Positions 55,072 through 63,040 of a DNA stretch of 64,000 bases are shown here, one piece after another. Every line of letters begins with the position of its first letter. Position 1 is the stretch's first letter. The DNA lies in NCBI RefSeq assembly GCF_020829595.1, contig NZ_JAIVFW010000007.1:118155-182154 (forward strand), read 5' to 3'. The position numbers were made by a program, and so were the translations under genes. The stretch is from Nostoc sp. CHAB 5844 (GTDB taxonomy: Bacteria > Cyanobacteriota > Cyanobacteriia > Cyanobacteriales > Nostocaceae). The notes below the pieces were generated by a model. That model saw only the letters and a list, made by a program, of their open reading frames with translations. It was not told where the DNA came from and did no database searches.

Positions 55072-55656
55072 ATGCAGTATCCTCTGGAACTTACCTTCAA
55101 GTTTTGGGCATTAGCGCCGCAAATATCTATTGTTAATGCTCAGGGTAATTTAGCTTTCTACGTTAAACAAAAACTTTTCAAGCTCAAAGAAGCAATTACA
55201 ATTTTTGCTGATGGTGAGCAAACTACACCTTTATACTACATTAAAGCCGATCGCATTATTGACTTTTCTGCCCGCTATGAATTTAGTGATACTAACGGTA
55301 CAAATATCGGTGCAGTTAAACGTCGAGGTCTAAAATCCATTTGGCGATCGCGTTATGATATCTTTAATGGCGACAGTACTTATTTAACTATCCAAGAGAA
55401 AAATCCTTGGGTAAAAGTTGCAGATGCTTTATTTGCAGAAATTCCGATTGTTGGTATATTTACTGGATACGTATTTAATCCTGTTTATTTAGTGAGTCGG
55501 GCTGATGGTACGGTGGTGATGCGTTTAGAGAAAATTCCCACTTTCTTGTCTCGGAAATTTACCATCAAAGCTGTTGATCAAATTAGCGATCGCGAAGAGC
55601 AGCAGATTTTGTTAAGTTTAATCATGATGCTGCTACTAGAAAAAAATCGCGGCTAG
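55072..55656 (+). CDS. LURP-one-related / scramblase-fold protein
   Basis: This 194-residue protein of the LOR/scramblase-like beta-barrel superfamily is recognised by YPLELTFKFWALAPQISIVN, FYVKQKLFKLKEAITIFAD, IKADRIIDFSARYEF, and GLKSIWRSRYDI, with strands alternating through the length. A C-terminal helix (QILLSLIMMLLLEKN) would sit in the barrel centre. Function in bacteria is unknown. It stands alone and converges on the amidase gene. Confidence 0.85.
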   Translation: MQYPLELTFKFWALAPQISIVNAQGNLAFYVKQKLFKLKEAITIFADGEQTTPLYYIKADRIIDFSARYEFSDTNGTNIGAVKRRGLKSIWRSRYDIFNGDSTYLTIQEKNPWVKVADALFAEIPIVGIFTGYVFNPVYLVSRADGTVVMRLEKIPTFLSRKFTIKAVDQISDREEQQILLSLIMMLLLEKNRG

Positions 55657-55707
55657 TAAAAGAAGACAGAAGTAAACTTAATTTGATAAACTTTTTACCG
55701 TACTCAA

Positions 55708-55802
55708 TGCTGAGTGCTGAGTAAGAATAAGAGGATGTTGTACTTTCGCACTCGGTAAATGCAATGTGAATTGTGGGCGGTCTTTTAACTCAGCACTCAG
55801 CA
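55708..55802. repeat. Inverted-repeat element between convergent genes
   Basis: TGCTGAGTGCTGAGT (55708-55722) and its perfect 15-bp complement ACTCAGCACTCAGCA (55788-55802) bound a 95-bp block. It lies 52 bp after the LURP-like gene and could form a hairpin that ends transcription from both sides. The TGCTGAGT unit is one of the commonest dispersed words in this window. Confidence 0.6.
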
Positions 55803-55872
55803 CTCTTCATTAGCCAGTAGCACAGAATCCAGAATGGATTCTGGCTTCTGACTTCTGAATTCTTCGCTAATA

Positions 55873-56817
55873 CTAGCCAATCAATTTCTGCCAAGTATTT
55901 GGCCCAACAATTCCATCAGCAGTTAACCCATTTTGCTGTTGATATTTCTTAATTGCGGCTTCTGTTTGAGGGCCATAAACACCATCAGTTTCCACGCCTA
56001 CGCGGTATTGTAAATATCTGACAACTGTTCCACCAGCATGGTTTGGTCGAATAATGCGTTTTGCCAAAATCAAATTTATCGCATTCCATGTAGCTGTATT
56101 AGCAACTCCCGATGTGGCAATTCCGACAATTTTTTGAAAGTTCTCAACAGCAGAACTAGTTATTTCTCCCAAGACGTTATCTTCTACTAAAGGCTTACCG
56201 TTTTTATCGGTAATTTTTAACCGATTTAAGGCTTTTTGCAGTCTGAGAGTGGTGGTATCAACATTCTGTTCCTCATCTGGTATAGGGGGAATAGGAGAGG
56301 TAGGTACTTTACCAGTTAAGCCTTTGACAATTGCGTTAGCCATTGCTTCTGAGTTAAAAAGATTAACATCTTTTTGAGAATCGATAAAGCAGCATTCAAT
56401 CAAAATTGCCGGCATATTAGTGTTTCTAATTACAAACAAGTGGGAACCACTCTTAACACCGCGATTAAAAAAGCCTAATTTGACAATTTCATCTAATACA
56501 GGTTTCGCTATTCTTCTACTTGTATCACTACCTCCAAAAACTTCTGTGCCATTGGCTTGACCATTAAAGGCATTAAAATGTATCGATACAAAAACTTCCA
56601 CTCGATTAGCATTTGCTTTATTCACTCTTTGTGAAAGCGAATCTTTCACCGAAGAACTAGGGCGATCTGGTCTACATGGAATGACTTCATGCCCCAAAGC
56701 TTTTAATTTTTCTATAACTTTGTTGCCGACTTCTAATGTTAAATTATCTTCAATTTTTATGCCTCTAGCTCCAGTGTCTGGTGGAGAATTATGTCCAATA
56801 TCAATCCCAAATTTCAT
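55873..56817 (-). CDS. N-acetylmuramoyl-L-alanine amidase with two peptidoglycan-binding domains
   Basis: This amidase cleaves the amide between MurNAc and L-Ala in peptidoglycan. The ATG at 56817, preceded by AAGGA, gives 314 residues. An Amidase_3 domain occupies residues 1 to about 175 with Zn ligands His9 (DIGHN), Glu29 (NLTLEVG) and His in VSIHFNAF, and catalytic Glu in LIECCFID. Two PG-binding modules follow (about 190-255 and 265-314, the second ending DGIVGPNTWQKLIG). There is no signal peptide, which is odd for a wall hydrolase. It could be released by lysis, exported by another route, or derive from a phage endolysin. Confidence 0.9.
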   Translation of the reverse strand: MKFGIDIGHNSPPDTGARGIKIEDNLTLEVGNKVIEKLKALGHEVIPCRPDRPSSSVKDSLSQRVNKANANRVEVFVSIHFNAFNGQANGTEVFGGSDTSRRIAKPVLDEIVKLGFFNRGVKSGSHLFVIRNTNMPAILIECCFIDSQKDVNLFNSEAMANAIVKGLTGKVPTSPIPPIPDEEQNVDTTTLRLQKALNRLKITDKNGKPLVEDNVLGEITSSAVENFQKIVGIATSGVANTATWNAINLILAKRIIRPNHAGGTVVRYLQYRVGVETDGVYGPQTEAAIKKYQQQNGLTADGIVGPNTWQKLIG

Positions 56818-56968
56818 GTGCAAGTCCTTGTTTTTATTTGATACTAATTTAAATCTTGAAAGCCTAAAATTTTACTTTCAAGCCAGCCATATTTTCCTAA
56901 ATATACTGTTTATAATAAACTTTTATTTAGTTCATTCTTATTGTAACAAACGCTAATTGTTATTTACT

Positions 56969-57244
56969 TTATTTATTAACATAAACAAAATTATAATAAT
57001 TTATTAATTTTCTAGCGAGAAAAATATCAGCGTCCTTTCCGCATGAAAGGTATAGGGCGGTAAGGCTACTGCGCCTGATTTTATCAGCATAGACTTTGTG
57101 AAAGCCCAGATTACTCAATAGATATCTACACTCCTCTTGGTTAACGTTCCAAATATAATTTAAGCAAAACAAAATAAGAATAGCATGTGAGCTACGCTTG
57201 ATTCTCAGACGCTTAAGTTCATTTAATAACTCAAATTCTGGCAA
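56969..57244 (-). CDS. Short open frame, doubtful
   Basis: This 91-residue frame (PEFELLNELKRLRIKRSS, then VNQEECRYLLSNLGFHK) starts at an ATG. It has no recognised domain, but composition is protein-like, with two Cys and a basic N-terminus. It might be a real small gene or a degraded one. A MITE-like element lies about 120 bp upstream. Confidence 0.3.
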   Translation of the reverse strand: MPEFELLNELKRLRIKRSSHAILILFCLNYIWNVNQEECRYLLSNLGFHKVYADKIRRSSLTALYLSCGKDADIFLARKLINYYNFVYVNK

Positions 57245-57366
57245 TTAGCCTAGCTTGTGCCAGATAAACGACAAAATATATCATAATATTTCATGATTTT
57301 GCTGTCATTAAGGCGCGATCGCTACACTTTTACAGTTGCGACATGAATGCCCAGTAGAGACATTGC

Positions 57367-57658
57367 TAGGACTTACGCATGAAAACGAGAAACTAAGGGT
57401 TTGGGCAAGGGTGTATGGGTGTGTGGGTGTAGGTGTATAAGTCTTCAAAACCCCTACACCCTATACCGTTCGGACTTCGGCGTGAGCGCTCAGTCGAACG
57501 CTGACGCTCACGCCGAAGCCCTTTCACCCTGACAACGCCACTCGCGTGACTGTCACCGAAACCACGCACTGCCGACGCTCCTACGTCGAAGATCGCTACG
57601 CTAACACCATGGCGCTGGCTCCCCAGTCTTAACAGACAATCTTTGTGCGTAAGTCCTG
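57367..57658. mobile_element. MITE-like element with 13-bp ends and 5-bp target duplication, copy 1
   Basis: The 292-bp element starts TAGGACTTACGCA (57367-57379) and ends TGCGTAAGTCCTG (57646-57658); 12 of 13 positions pair. ATTGC flanks both sides (57362-57366 and 57659-57663), a clear 5-bp target duplication. The core is GC-rich dispersed-repeat sequence, including CTACGTCGAAGATCGCTACG and GGCGCTGGCTCCCC, with no transposase. The open frame seen on the minus strand here is only repeat sequence. Confidence 0.85.
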
Positions 57659-57712
57659 ATTGCAAGGCCATGTCTTTAAAGCTTGTAGTTGATTTTCCCT
57701 AAATTGAGCCAG

Positions 57713-58006
57713 ATGAGATATTTTGCCTTGATATTACTACTCATAGTCTCCAATTTCTTAATATTGCCAGCCTATGCTTCTGTATGTCGTAACTACAACG
57801 GTCGTCAGATTTGTATTCTTAGTATTAACCGCAGCGCTAAAAATTACTGGGAATATAGAGCAATTATTAGCGTGGATGGGAAAAAAAGACCCCTTGAGGT
57901 ATACAACTGCCGCCAAAAAGTGAGAATTCAGCCAGATGGGACTGTTTCACCCTTTGACCACAAAGACCCTGGCCAGTTAATCTGTAGCTTTTTCAAGAAA
58001 CCCTGA
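57713..58006 (+). CDS. Small secreted protein, unknown function
   Basis: The ATG at 57713 begins MRYFALILLLIVSNFLILPA, a signal peptide with likely cleavage near AYASV, giving 97 residues. The mature part (about 75 residues) has four Cys (VCRNYNGRQICI, YNCRQKV, QLICSF) and could form two disulfides. The frame is open 8 codons further up, without need. It begins about 50 bp after the MITE-like element. I cannot name a family. Confidence 0.65.
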   Translation: MRYFALILLLIVSNFLILPAYASVCRNYNGRQICILSINRSAKNYWEYRAIISVDGKKRPLEVYNCRQKVRIQPDGTVSPFDHKDPGQLICSFFKKP

Positions 58007-58010
58007 CTAA

Positions 58011-58110
58011 TACCAATTTCCTTTAAAGATGAAACGAATTTTTTTGTAGAGACGTTGCATTGCAACGTCTCTACAGATTTTATGTGCATCAAATTTTTCG
58101 TGAATTCGTA
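58011..58110. mobile_element. ~100-bp MITE-like element with central hairpin
   Basis: This 100-bp element runs from TACCAATTTCC to GAATTCGTA, flanked on both sides by TAA (58008-58010 and 58111-58113). The centre has GTAGAGACGTTGCATTGCAA folding with CGTCTCTAC, followed by AGATTTTATGTGCATCAAAT as in the copy at 37500-37600. It begins 4 bp after a stop codon and may serve as the terminator for the secreted-protein gene. Confidence 0.65.
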
Positions 58111-58169
58111 TAAGATGCAGGAGAGCCAGGTGAACAATCAAAGCTTTCTCTACATGAGGAATTTGAGAA

Positions 58170-58274
58170 TTATTTTCTCTGTGCGGCAAACACGCAAGCA
58201 ATGATAAATACGGTAAATCCCACATAGCCCAGCACAGTCAGCCATTCTTGCCAGCTACCCAATGTATTGTTCAT
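58170..58274 (-). CDS. 34-residue single-helix membrane protein
   Basis: The minus strand from the ATG at 58274 encodes 34 residues: a polar start MNNTLGSWQEWLTVLGY, a hydrophobic stretch (VGFTVFIIACVFAA) and a basic end QRK. Such short one-helix proteins are typical of photosystem, cytochrome b6f and NDH-1 accessory subunits. It does not match the sequences of PetN, PetG, PetL, PsbM, PsbT, PsbX, PsaM or Psb30 as I remember them. A clean start, stop and membrane topology support a real gene. Confidence 0.5.
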   Translation of the reverse strand: MNNTLGSWQEWLTVLGYVGFTVFIIACVFAAQRK

Positions 58275-58486
58275 CTGTAAATATAATGATATTCTCCTTT
58301 AAAATCCTAAAGGCAGACGTTAACTCTTGTTCGTAGGTATGGTCAAAAATACTCAGATAAATTCCCAAAAAATTTTTTCTAGTTTTCCGGAATTAGTCTT
58401 AGTGCAGTGGTATTACCTATCAGTACAGCGATTTATACAGAAACTCTATATGTAAATTTTGGGGAATATATCTCCACTGCCTTTCT

Positions 58487-58517
58487 CAAAAGCCCGGCCA
58501 TTATGGTCGGGCTTTTG
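58487..58517 (+). terminator. Strong intrinsic terminator with no upstream gene; candidate small-RNA end
   Basis: CAAAAGCCCGGCCA and TGGTCGGGCTTTTG form a 14-bp stem with one G-T mismatch and a TTA loop, with T's at the 3' side of the stem. No plus-strand gene ends nearby; the closest ends about 480 bp upstream with its own hairpin element. The region 58400-58486, with a TATACAG box near 58433, may encode a small RNA that ends here. The reverse strand would also fold the same way. Confidence 0.55.
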
Positions 58518-58597
58518 AATGCAATATCTCCCCACAGAAGCAAACAGCCTGTTCTATATTTTGAGTAAATTAGCAATAAACCATCTTAGAGAAAGTT

Positions 58598-59425
58598 ATG
58601 AGTGCTGAAAATTTGGTGCTAGTTGTGGGTGCTACTGGTGGAGTCGGGCAGCTAGTTGTGGGTAAACTGCTAGAAAAGAATGTGAAGGTGCGCGTCCTGA
58701 CACGTAATGCCGCAAAAGCGCAAAAAATGTTTGATAACAAAGTGGAAACTGCTGTCGGTGATATCCGCGACTCCACAACCCTACCAGCAGCGATGCCGAA
58801 TGTAACTCACATTATCTGTTGTACTGGCACTACTGCCTTTCCCTCGGCTCGATGGGAATTTGATCCTCAGCCAAACTTGTTGCAATGGGGACAAATTTTT
58901 CTTGACTCTGGATATCGAGAAGCCAAGGCAAAAAATACGCCAGCGAAGGTAGATGCTGAAGGTGTCAGTAACTTAGTAGCGGCTGCACCTCGCAACTTGC
59001 AGCGATTTGTGTTTGTGTCTTCCTGTGGTGTTCAGCGCCAGGATAAATTTCCGTTTAGTGTGTTGAATGCCTTTGGAGTGTTGGATGCCAAGCAAAAAGG
59101 TGAAGCAGCGATCGCTAATTCCGGCTTACCATACACTATAATTCGCCCAGGTCGTTTGATTGACGGGCCTTTCACTTCCTACGACCTCAACACTCTGCTC
59201 AAAGCAACTACTGATGGTAAGTTGGGTGTAGTTTTAGGTCAAGGCGACACCTTATCAGGAGATGCGAGTCGAATTGATGTTGCAGCCGCTTGTGTAGAAT
59301 CAATTTTTTTGCCATCCACAACCAATCAAGCTTTTGAAATCGTCAATCAAGGCACAAGACCTGCTGTAATTAATTGGGAGGCGCTGTTTTCTCAGCTAAG
59401 TAACCACAGTAGGACTTACGCATGA
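58598..59425 (+). CDS. NAD(P)-binding Rossmann protein (atypical SDR, Ycf39-like)
   Basis: This 275-residue protein has the atypical-SDR fingerprint VVGATGGVGQLVVGKL at residues 7-22 and GDIRDSTTLPAAM for the next strand. VSSCGVQ replaces the usual YxxxK region, and IIRPGRLIDGPFTSYDL follows. Related proteins (Ycf39, HCF173-like) assist photosystem II assembly, but others act on isoprenoids, so the role is open. The last three codons and the stop are supplied by a MITE-like insertion at 59410. Without it the frame would read ...NHSRE then stop, so the original protein was about the same length. Confidence 0.85.
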   Translation: MSAENLVLVVGATGGVGQLVVGKLLEKNVKVRVLTRNAAKAQKMFDNKVETAVGDIRDSTTLPAAMPNVTHIICCTGTTAFPSARWEFDPQPNLLQWGQIFLDSGYREAKAKNTPAKVDAEGVSNLVAAAPRNLQRFVFVSSCGVQRQDKFPFSVLNAFGVLDAKQKGEAAIANSGLPYTIIRPGRLIDGPFTSYDLNTLLKATTDGKLGVVLGQGDTLSGDASRIDVAAACVESIFLPSTTNQAFEIVNQGTRPAVINWEALFSQLSNHSRTYA

Positions 59426-59819
59426 AAATGAAAAATCAAGGGTTTGGTAAGGGTGCAGGGGTTTAGGGGTGTATGTGTCCAAAACCCATTAACCCGACAC
59501 CCTTTCACCCTTTCAACGCCAGTCGCGCGACTGTCACCGAAACCATGCGCGGCAGTCGCTCATGGGGAGCCACTCCGTTGCGGTGAATCAGCGCTGCGGG
59601 AGGGTTTTCCTCCGGAGCCACTGCGGTCTTGGGGTCTCCCCAAGTGGAGCAAGTGGCATCAGGCGACTGTGAACCCGAAGGGGGGTTCCCCCCGTTGAAG
59701 GAAGTGGCGTGGAAACCCCCAAGACCGCGCTGCCGACGCTCCTACGTCGAAGATCGCTACGCTAACACCACGGCGCTGGCTCCCCAGTTTTCACAGACAA
59801 CTTTTTTGCGTAAGTCCTG
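59410..59819. mobile_element. MITE-like element with 5-bp target duplication, copy 2
   Basis: This 410-bp element has the same ends as copy 1: TAGGACTTACGCA at 59410-59422 and TGCGTAAGTCCTG at 59807-59819. CACAG flanks both sides (59405-59409 and 59820-59824). Its core shares the GC-rich repeat modules of copy 1 (CTACGTCGAAGATCGCTACG, GGCGCTGGCTCCCC) plus about 120 bp more. No transposase is encoded. It inserted at the extreme 3' end of the SDR gene. Confidence 0.88.
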
Positions 59820-59844
59820 CACAGTAGGGAATAGGAAGTAGGGT

Positions 59845-60522
59845 GTGAGGAATAGGAAAACAGATAACTTATTTAATCACTGGCAGTACACACTCCAATT
59901 TTTTGGAGTTGACCAATGCAAGATTGAAGCAACCTTTGCTCAATTAGTTGAGGCATATTCTGCTGCTGGCCGTCATTACCATACACTACAACATATTCAT
60001 GACGTTCTGAATAACATTCAGACTTTGCAAGCTCATACCCAAAATTTACCTGCTGTACAACTTGCAGCTTGGTTACATGACGTGGTTTATGATACTCAAG
60101 CTCAAGATAATGAAGAAAAAAGTGCCGAATATGCTTGTCAGTTATTAACTAATTTGGCAATTCCTATTAGTCAGATAACAACTGTTAAGCGTCTAATTCT
60201 GAATACAAAACACCACCAAGCGGCTACTGACGATATTGATAGCCAAATTTTATTAGATGCTGATTTGGCAATTTTAGCGGCTGACCCAGTTAATTATCAA
60301 GAATATGCTCATGCTATCCGTCAAGAATATGCTTGGGTGGCAGAAGCTGAATATATTCAAGGTCGTAAGCAAGTTCTCGAAAAATTTTTGCAAAGACAGC
60401 ACATATATTTTACGCCTCTTATGTTTGAGGTTGCAGAAAAATCTGCTAGAGCTAATCTGCAAACAGAAATTCAAAGACTTTCCTGTAATCATTCTGTTGA
60501 TACAAATAAGATTAAGTGGTGA
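59845..60522 (+). CDS. HD-domain metal-dependent phosphohydrolase-like protein
   Basis: This 225-residue HD-superfamily protein of the COG4339 type has RHYHTLQHIHDVL (first His), AAWLHDVVYDTQAQDNEEKSA (His-Asp) and LLDADLAILAAD (final Asp), consistent with a metal site. The substrate is unknown. The start GTG at 59845 lies in AGGAATAGG-type repeat DNA only 25 bp after the MITE-like element, so the true start and promoter are uncertain. The C-terminal residues after about 208 are not conserved-looking. Confidence 0.8.
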   Translation: MRNRKTDNLFNHWQYTLQFFGVDQCKIEATFAQLVEAYSAAGRHYHTLQHIHDVLNNIQTLQAHTQNLPAVQLAAWLHDVVYDTQAQDNEEKSAEYACQLLTNLAIPISQITTVKRLILNTKHHQAATDDIDSQILLDADLAILAADPVNYQEYAHAIRQEYAWVAEAEYIQGRKQVLEKFLQRQHIYFTPLMFEVAEKSARANLQTEIQRLSCNHSVDTNKIKW

Positions 60523-60715
60523 AGTTACAATTATTTGTTCAGTATTTGAGAAATTACGCCGAATCAAAACTGAACTGCTCGATCATGATTATATTTTGGC
60601 AATAAAATCTTATCAAGAACGCTTACCTGTAAGATGTACGGGTGATTTAGTTAAAGAAAATGAGATTTTTATTTTGAAAAATCCCATAGGATTTCAAATT
60701 GAGCATTTTGAGTAA
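60506..60715 (+). pseudogene. C-terminal gene fragment in another frame
   Basis: Overlapping the end of the HD gene in a different frame, 69 codons read IRLSGEVTIICSVFEKLR, then LLDHDYILAIKSYQERLPVR and GDLVKENEIFILKNPIGF. This looks strongly protein-like, but no start codon exists before it in frame except far inside the HD gene. It is probably the remnant of a separate small gene that lost its 5' end. I cannot name a family. Confidence 0.4.
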
Positions 60716-60804
60716 GCATTATGCCATTTTGCTTACTCAATTTATCAAAATGGGAAAGCAATTAGGCAAAATGAGGAAGCAATATGCCTAATTACCCAGT
60801 AAAA

Positions 60805-62184
60805 CTAAACTTTTACAGGTGTATTTGCCTGTTTGACTTGTGGTGTTGCTACCATCTGCATCCCGGCTGGTGCGGCTAAAGTTAAACCACGACGTACTGG
60901 ACGCACAGGGCGTTTGTTGACGAGAGATACTTGAAACTGCGACAAAATTGTGGCTAAGGCAATTTTCATTTCATACTGAGCAAAAGCTAAACCAATACAA
61001 CGACGATTTCCGCCACCAAAGGGTAGATATTCATATGGAGAAAATTGTCTTGTCAAAAAGCGTTCTGGTTTAAATAGGTTTGGCTGTGGGTAAACTGCTT
61101 CTCGATGGTGTGCTAAATAAATACTGGGTATTACTGCTGTTCCTTTGGGCAATTTGTAACCCATAATTTCAATTGGCAATTTTACAACCCTCACGAAACC
61201 ATTCATCACAATTGGGTAAAGCCGCAAGGTTTCTTGGCAGACTGCTGTCAAATAAGGTAATCTGGCAATATTATTCGGTTCTGGGTTAACTTCCAAGGTA
61301 GACAATTCTTGGAGTAATTTTTCTCGGACTTGTGGTAAACGGTCAATCCAGTAAAAAGCCCAAGTCAATGCAGAAGCAGTGGTTTCATGTCCTGCAACTA
61401 ACATTGTCATTAATTCATCGCGTAACTCTACATCGGACATGGGCTGTCCATCGTCGTAACGAGCGGAAATCAATAAACTCAGGATATCTTGACGATTCTG
61501 CCCAGATTCGGCGCGACGTTCTTGAATCAACGGATAAATTAGTTGATCAATTTGTTGCATTTGGCTGAGAAACTTTTCCCAAGGACTCCATGCACCCCAG
61601 TCGCGCTGCATAAACTGAAAAAATAAGGCGGTAGACATCTGCGACGAACTGATGAGGTCTAAGACAGAAGTGAGTAATTGGCGCAGTTGTTGAAACCTTG
61701 TTCCTTCATCCACACCAAACACCACTCGCAAAATGACACGCAAGGTGATTTCTTGCATGGAGGCGCGGATATTGAAGGGTTTGCGTATCACCCATTCATT
61801 GCTAACTTGTTGTGTGATCTCGCGGATAGTTTGACCGTAAGCCCGCATCCTTTCACCATGAAAAGGCGGTGTGAGTAATTGGCGTTGGCGTTGGTGGCGA
61901 TCGCCATCTAGTAAAATCAAAGAATTATCACCAAGCAAATATTTTAAAACGCCGCCGCCACCACCAGTCTCAAAGTGACTAGCATCAGCAGTAAAAATCT
62001 GCTCTAATGCTTGGGGATGACTGAAATACACCCACTGATTTTCACCTTTGCGCCAAATTGTAAAGTTGTCACCGTAAACTTTGGCAAAATCTTCAACATA
62101 ATCTACTGGCCGAAAAATAAACTTAATTAGTCTCAGCCAGTAAGGCACTCTTGGCCCATCAGGCAAACTGTTAGTTACTGTCAT
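60805..62184 (-). CDS. Cytochrome P450, CYP110-like
   Basis: This 459-residue P450 has the I-helix AGHETTASALTWAFYW, ExxR in QETLRLYPIV, the meander segment FKPERFL, and haem-binding FGGGNRRCIGLAFA with the ligand Cys. There is no N-terminal membrane anchor. The sequence style (SLPDGPRVPYWLRLIKFI near the start) is that of CYP110, a family common in Nostocales that oxidises fatty acids and alkanes or terpenoids. The substrate is unknown. It stands alone, so no pathway is suggested by neighbours. Confidence 0.93.
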   Translation of the reverse strand: MTVTNSLPDGPRVPYWLRLIKFIFRPVDYVEDFAKVYGDNFTIWRKGENQWVYFSHPQALEQIFTADASHFETGGGGGVLKYLLGDNSLILLDGDRHQRQRQLLTPPFHGERMRAYGQTIREITQQVSNEWVIRKPFNIRASMQEITLRVILRVVFGVDEGTRFQQLRQLLTSVLDLISSSQMSTALFFQFMQRDWGAWSPWEKFLSQMQQIDQLIYPLIQERRAESGQNRQDILSLLISARYDDGQPMSDVELRDELMTMLVAGHETTASALTWAFYWIDRLPQVREKLLQELSTLEVNPEPNNIARLPYLTAVCQETLRLYPIVMNGFVRVVKLPIEIMGYKLPKGTAVIPSIYLAHHREAVYPQPNLFKPERFLTRQFSPYEYLPFGGGNRRCIGLAFAQYEMKIALATILSQFQVSLVNKRPVRPVRRGLTLAAPAGMQMVATPQVKQANTPVKV

Positions 62185-62407
62185 AAAATTTTGCCAGAAT
62201 TAATTATTACTATTTGTATCTGCCTCCTGCCTTTTTTATTTTGGCGAGTTTTTCTGCTATTGTGGGTCACACAAAGCGGTATATTCTTGTATAGCAGAAT
62301 AGAAAATCATCCCTATTTCACAACAGAATGCGGCAAATAGATTTATAGAACCTAGAGACTCAAAGCAATTACCCATCTAAAATCCAAAATCTAAAATTGT
62401 ACAAGCA

Positions 62408-63040
62408 GTGCCAAAAATCGTCGCTATCCTCAACGGTAAAGGAGGAGTCGGCAAAACGACTACCTCAATCAATTTAGCTGCACAATTTGCTAAGCGAAAG
62501 AAAGTGCTGCTGGTAGATGCAGATGTTCAAGGTTCTGCTAGTTGGTGGTTTGGACGCAATGATCAAGGAATGGGATTTGATTTATCTCAAGAGACAGATC
62601 CGCAACTTTTAGGTCACTTACACAAAATAAAAGGTTACGATTTAGTAGTGGTGGATACGCCTCCAGCGCTGCACTCTGAAGCATTGGCAACAGTAGTAGC
62701 GATCGCAGATTATATACTTTTACCTACACCTCCATCCGCAATGGATTTAGCTGTCTTAATTGACACAGTGAAATCAGCAGTCGTCCCCACAGGAGTTGCC
62801 CATCGTGTACTCTTAACTAAAGTCGATGCGCGGAGTATTGGTGAAGCTATGGAAGCGCAAAACACTCTCGTCAAGCTAGGAATTCCCGTTTGCAAAGGCT
62901 TCATCCGTACCTATAAAGCCCACGAACGAGCTGCATTAGAGGGTGTTGCAATTAATCAATGGCGAGGCAAAAATGCTTGGGAGGCCGAATCAGACTACCG
63001 CCGCGTGGCTGATGAACTACAGCGTGATTGGAGAAAATAA
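62408..63040 (+). CDS. ParA/McdA-type partition ATPase
   Basis: This 210-residue ParA-family ATPase starts at GTG (PKIVAILNGKGGVGKTTTS). The deviant Walker A KGGVGKTT has the signature lysine, Walker A' is VLLVDADVQGSASWW, and Walker B is DLVVVDTPPALHSE. It lacks an N-terminal HTH, so it is of the short type that uses the nucleoid to move cargo. The next gene overlaps its stop by one base and encodes a coiled-coil protein, the layout of McdA-McdB or ParA/ParB-like pairs. Given the complete carboxysome operon at 7-12 kb, a type-2 McdA role in carboxysome spacing is plausible. Plasmid or mobile-element partition is the alternative. Confidence 0.9.
   Translation: MPKIVAILNGKGGVGKTTTSINLAAQFAKRKKVLLVDADVQGSASWWFGRNDQGMGFDLSQETDPQLLGHLHKIKGYDLVVVDTPPALHSEALATVVAIADYILLPTPPSAMDLAVLIDTVKSAVVPTGVAHRVLLTKVDARSIGEAMEAQNTLVKLGIPVCKGFIRTYKAHERAALEGVAINQWRGKNAWEAESDYRRVADELQRDWRK

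Noticed and set aside
54924..55136. 70-residue hydrophobic frame upstream of the LURP-like gene
   Set aside because: It overlaps the start of the better-supported gene in another frame and has no RBS; hydrophobicity follows from AT-rich DNA.
57393..57671. 92-residue minus-strand frame
   Set aside because: It lies almost wholly inside the first MITE-like element and encodes repeat sequence only.
59444..59841. Two overlapping plus-strand frames after the SDR gene
   Set aside because: They lie in the second MITE-like element; GC-rich repeats stay open by chance.
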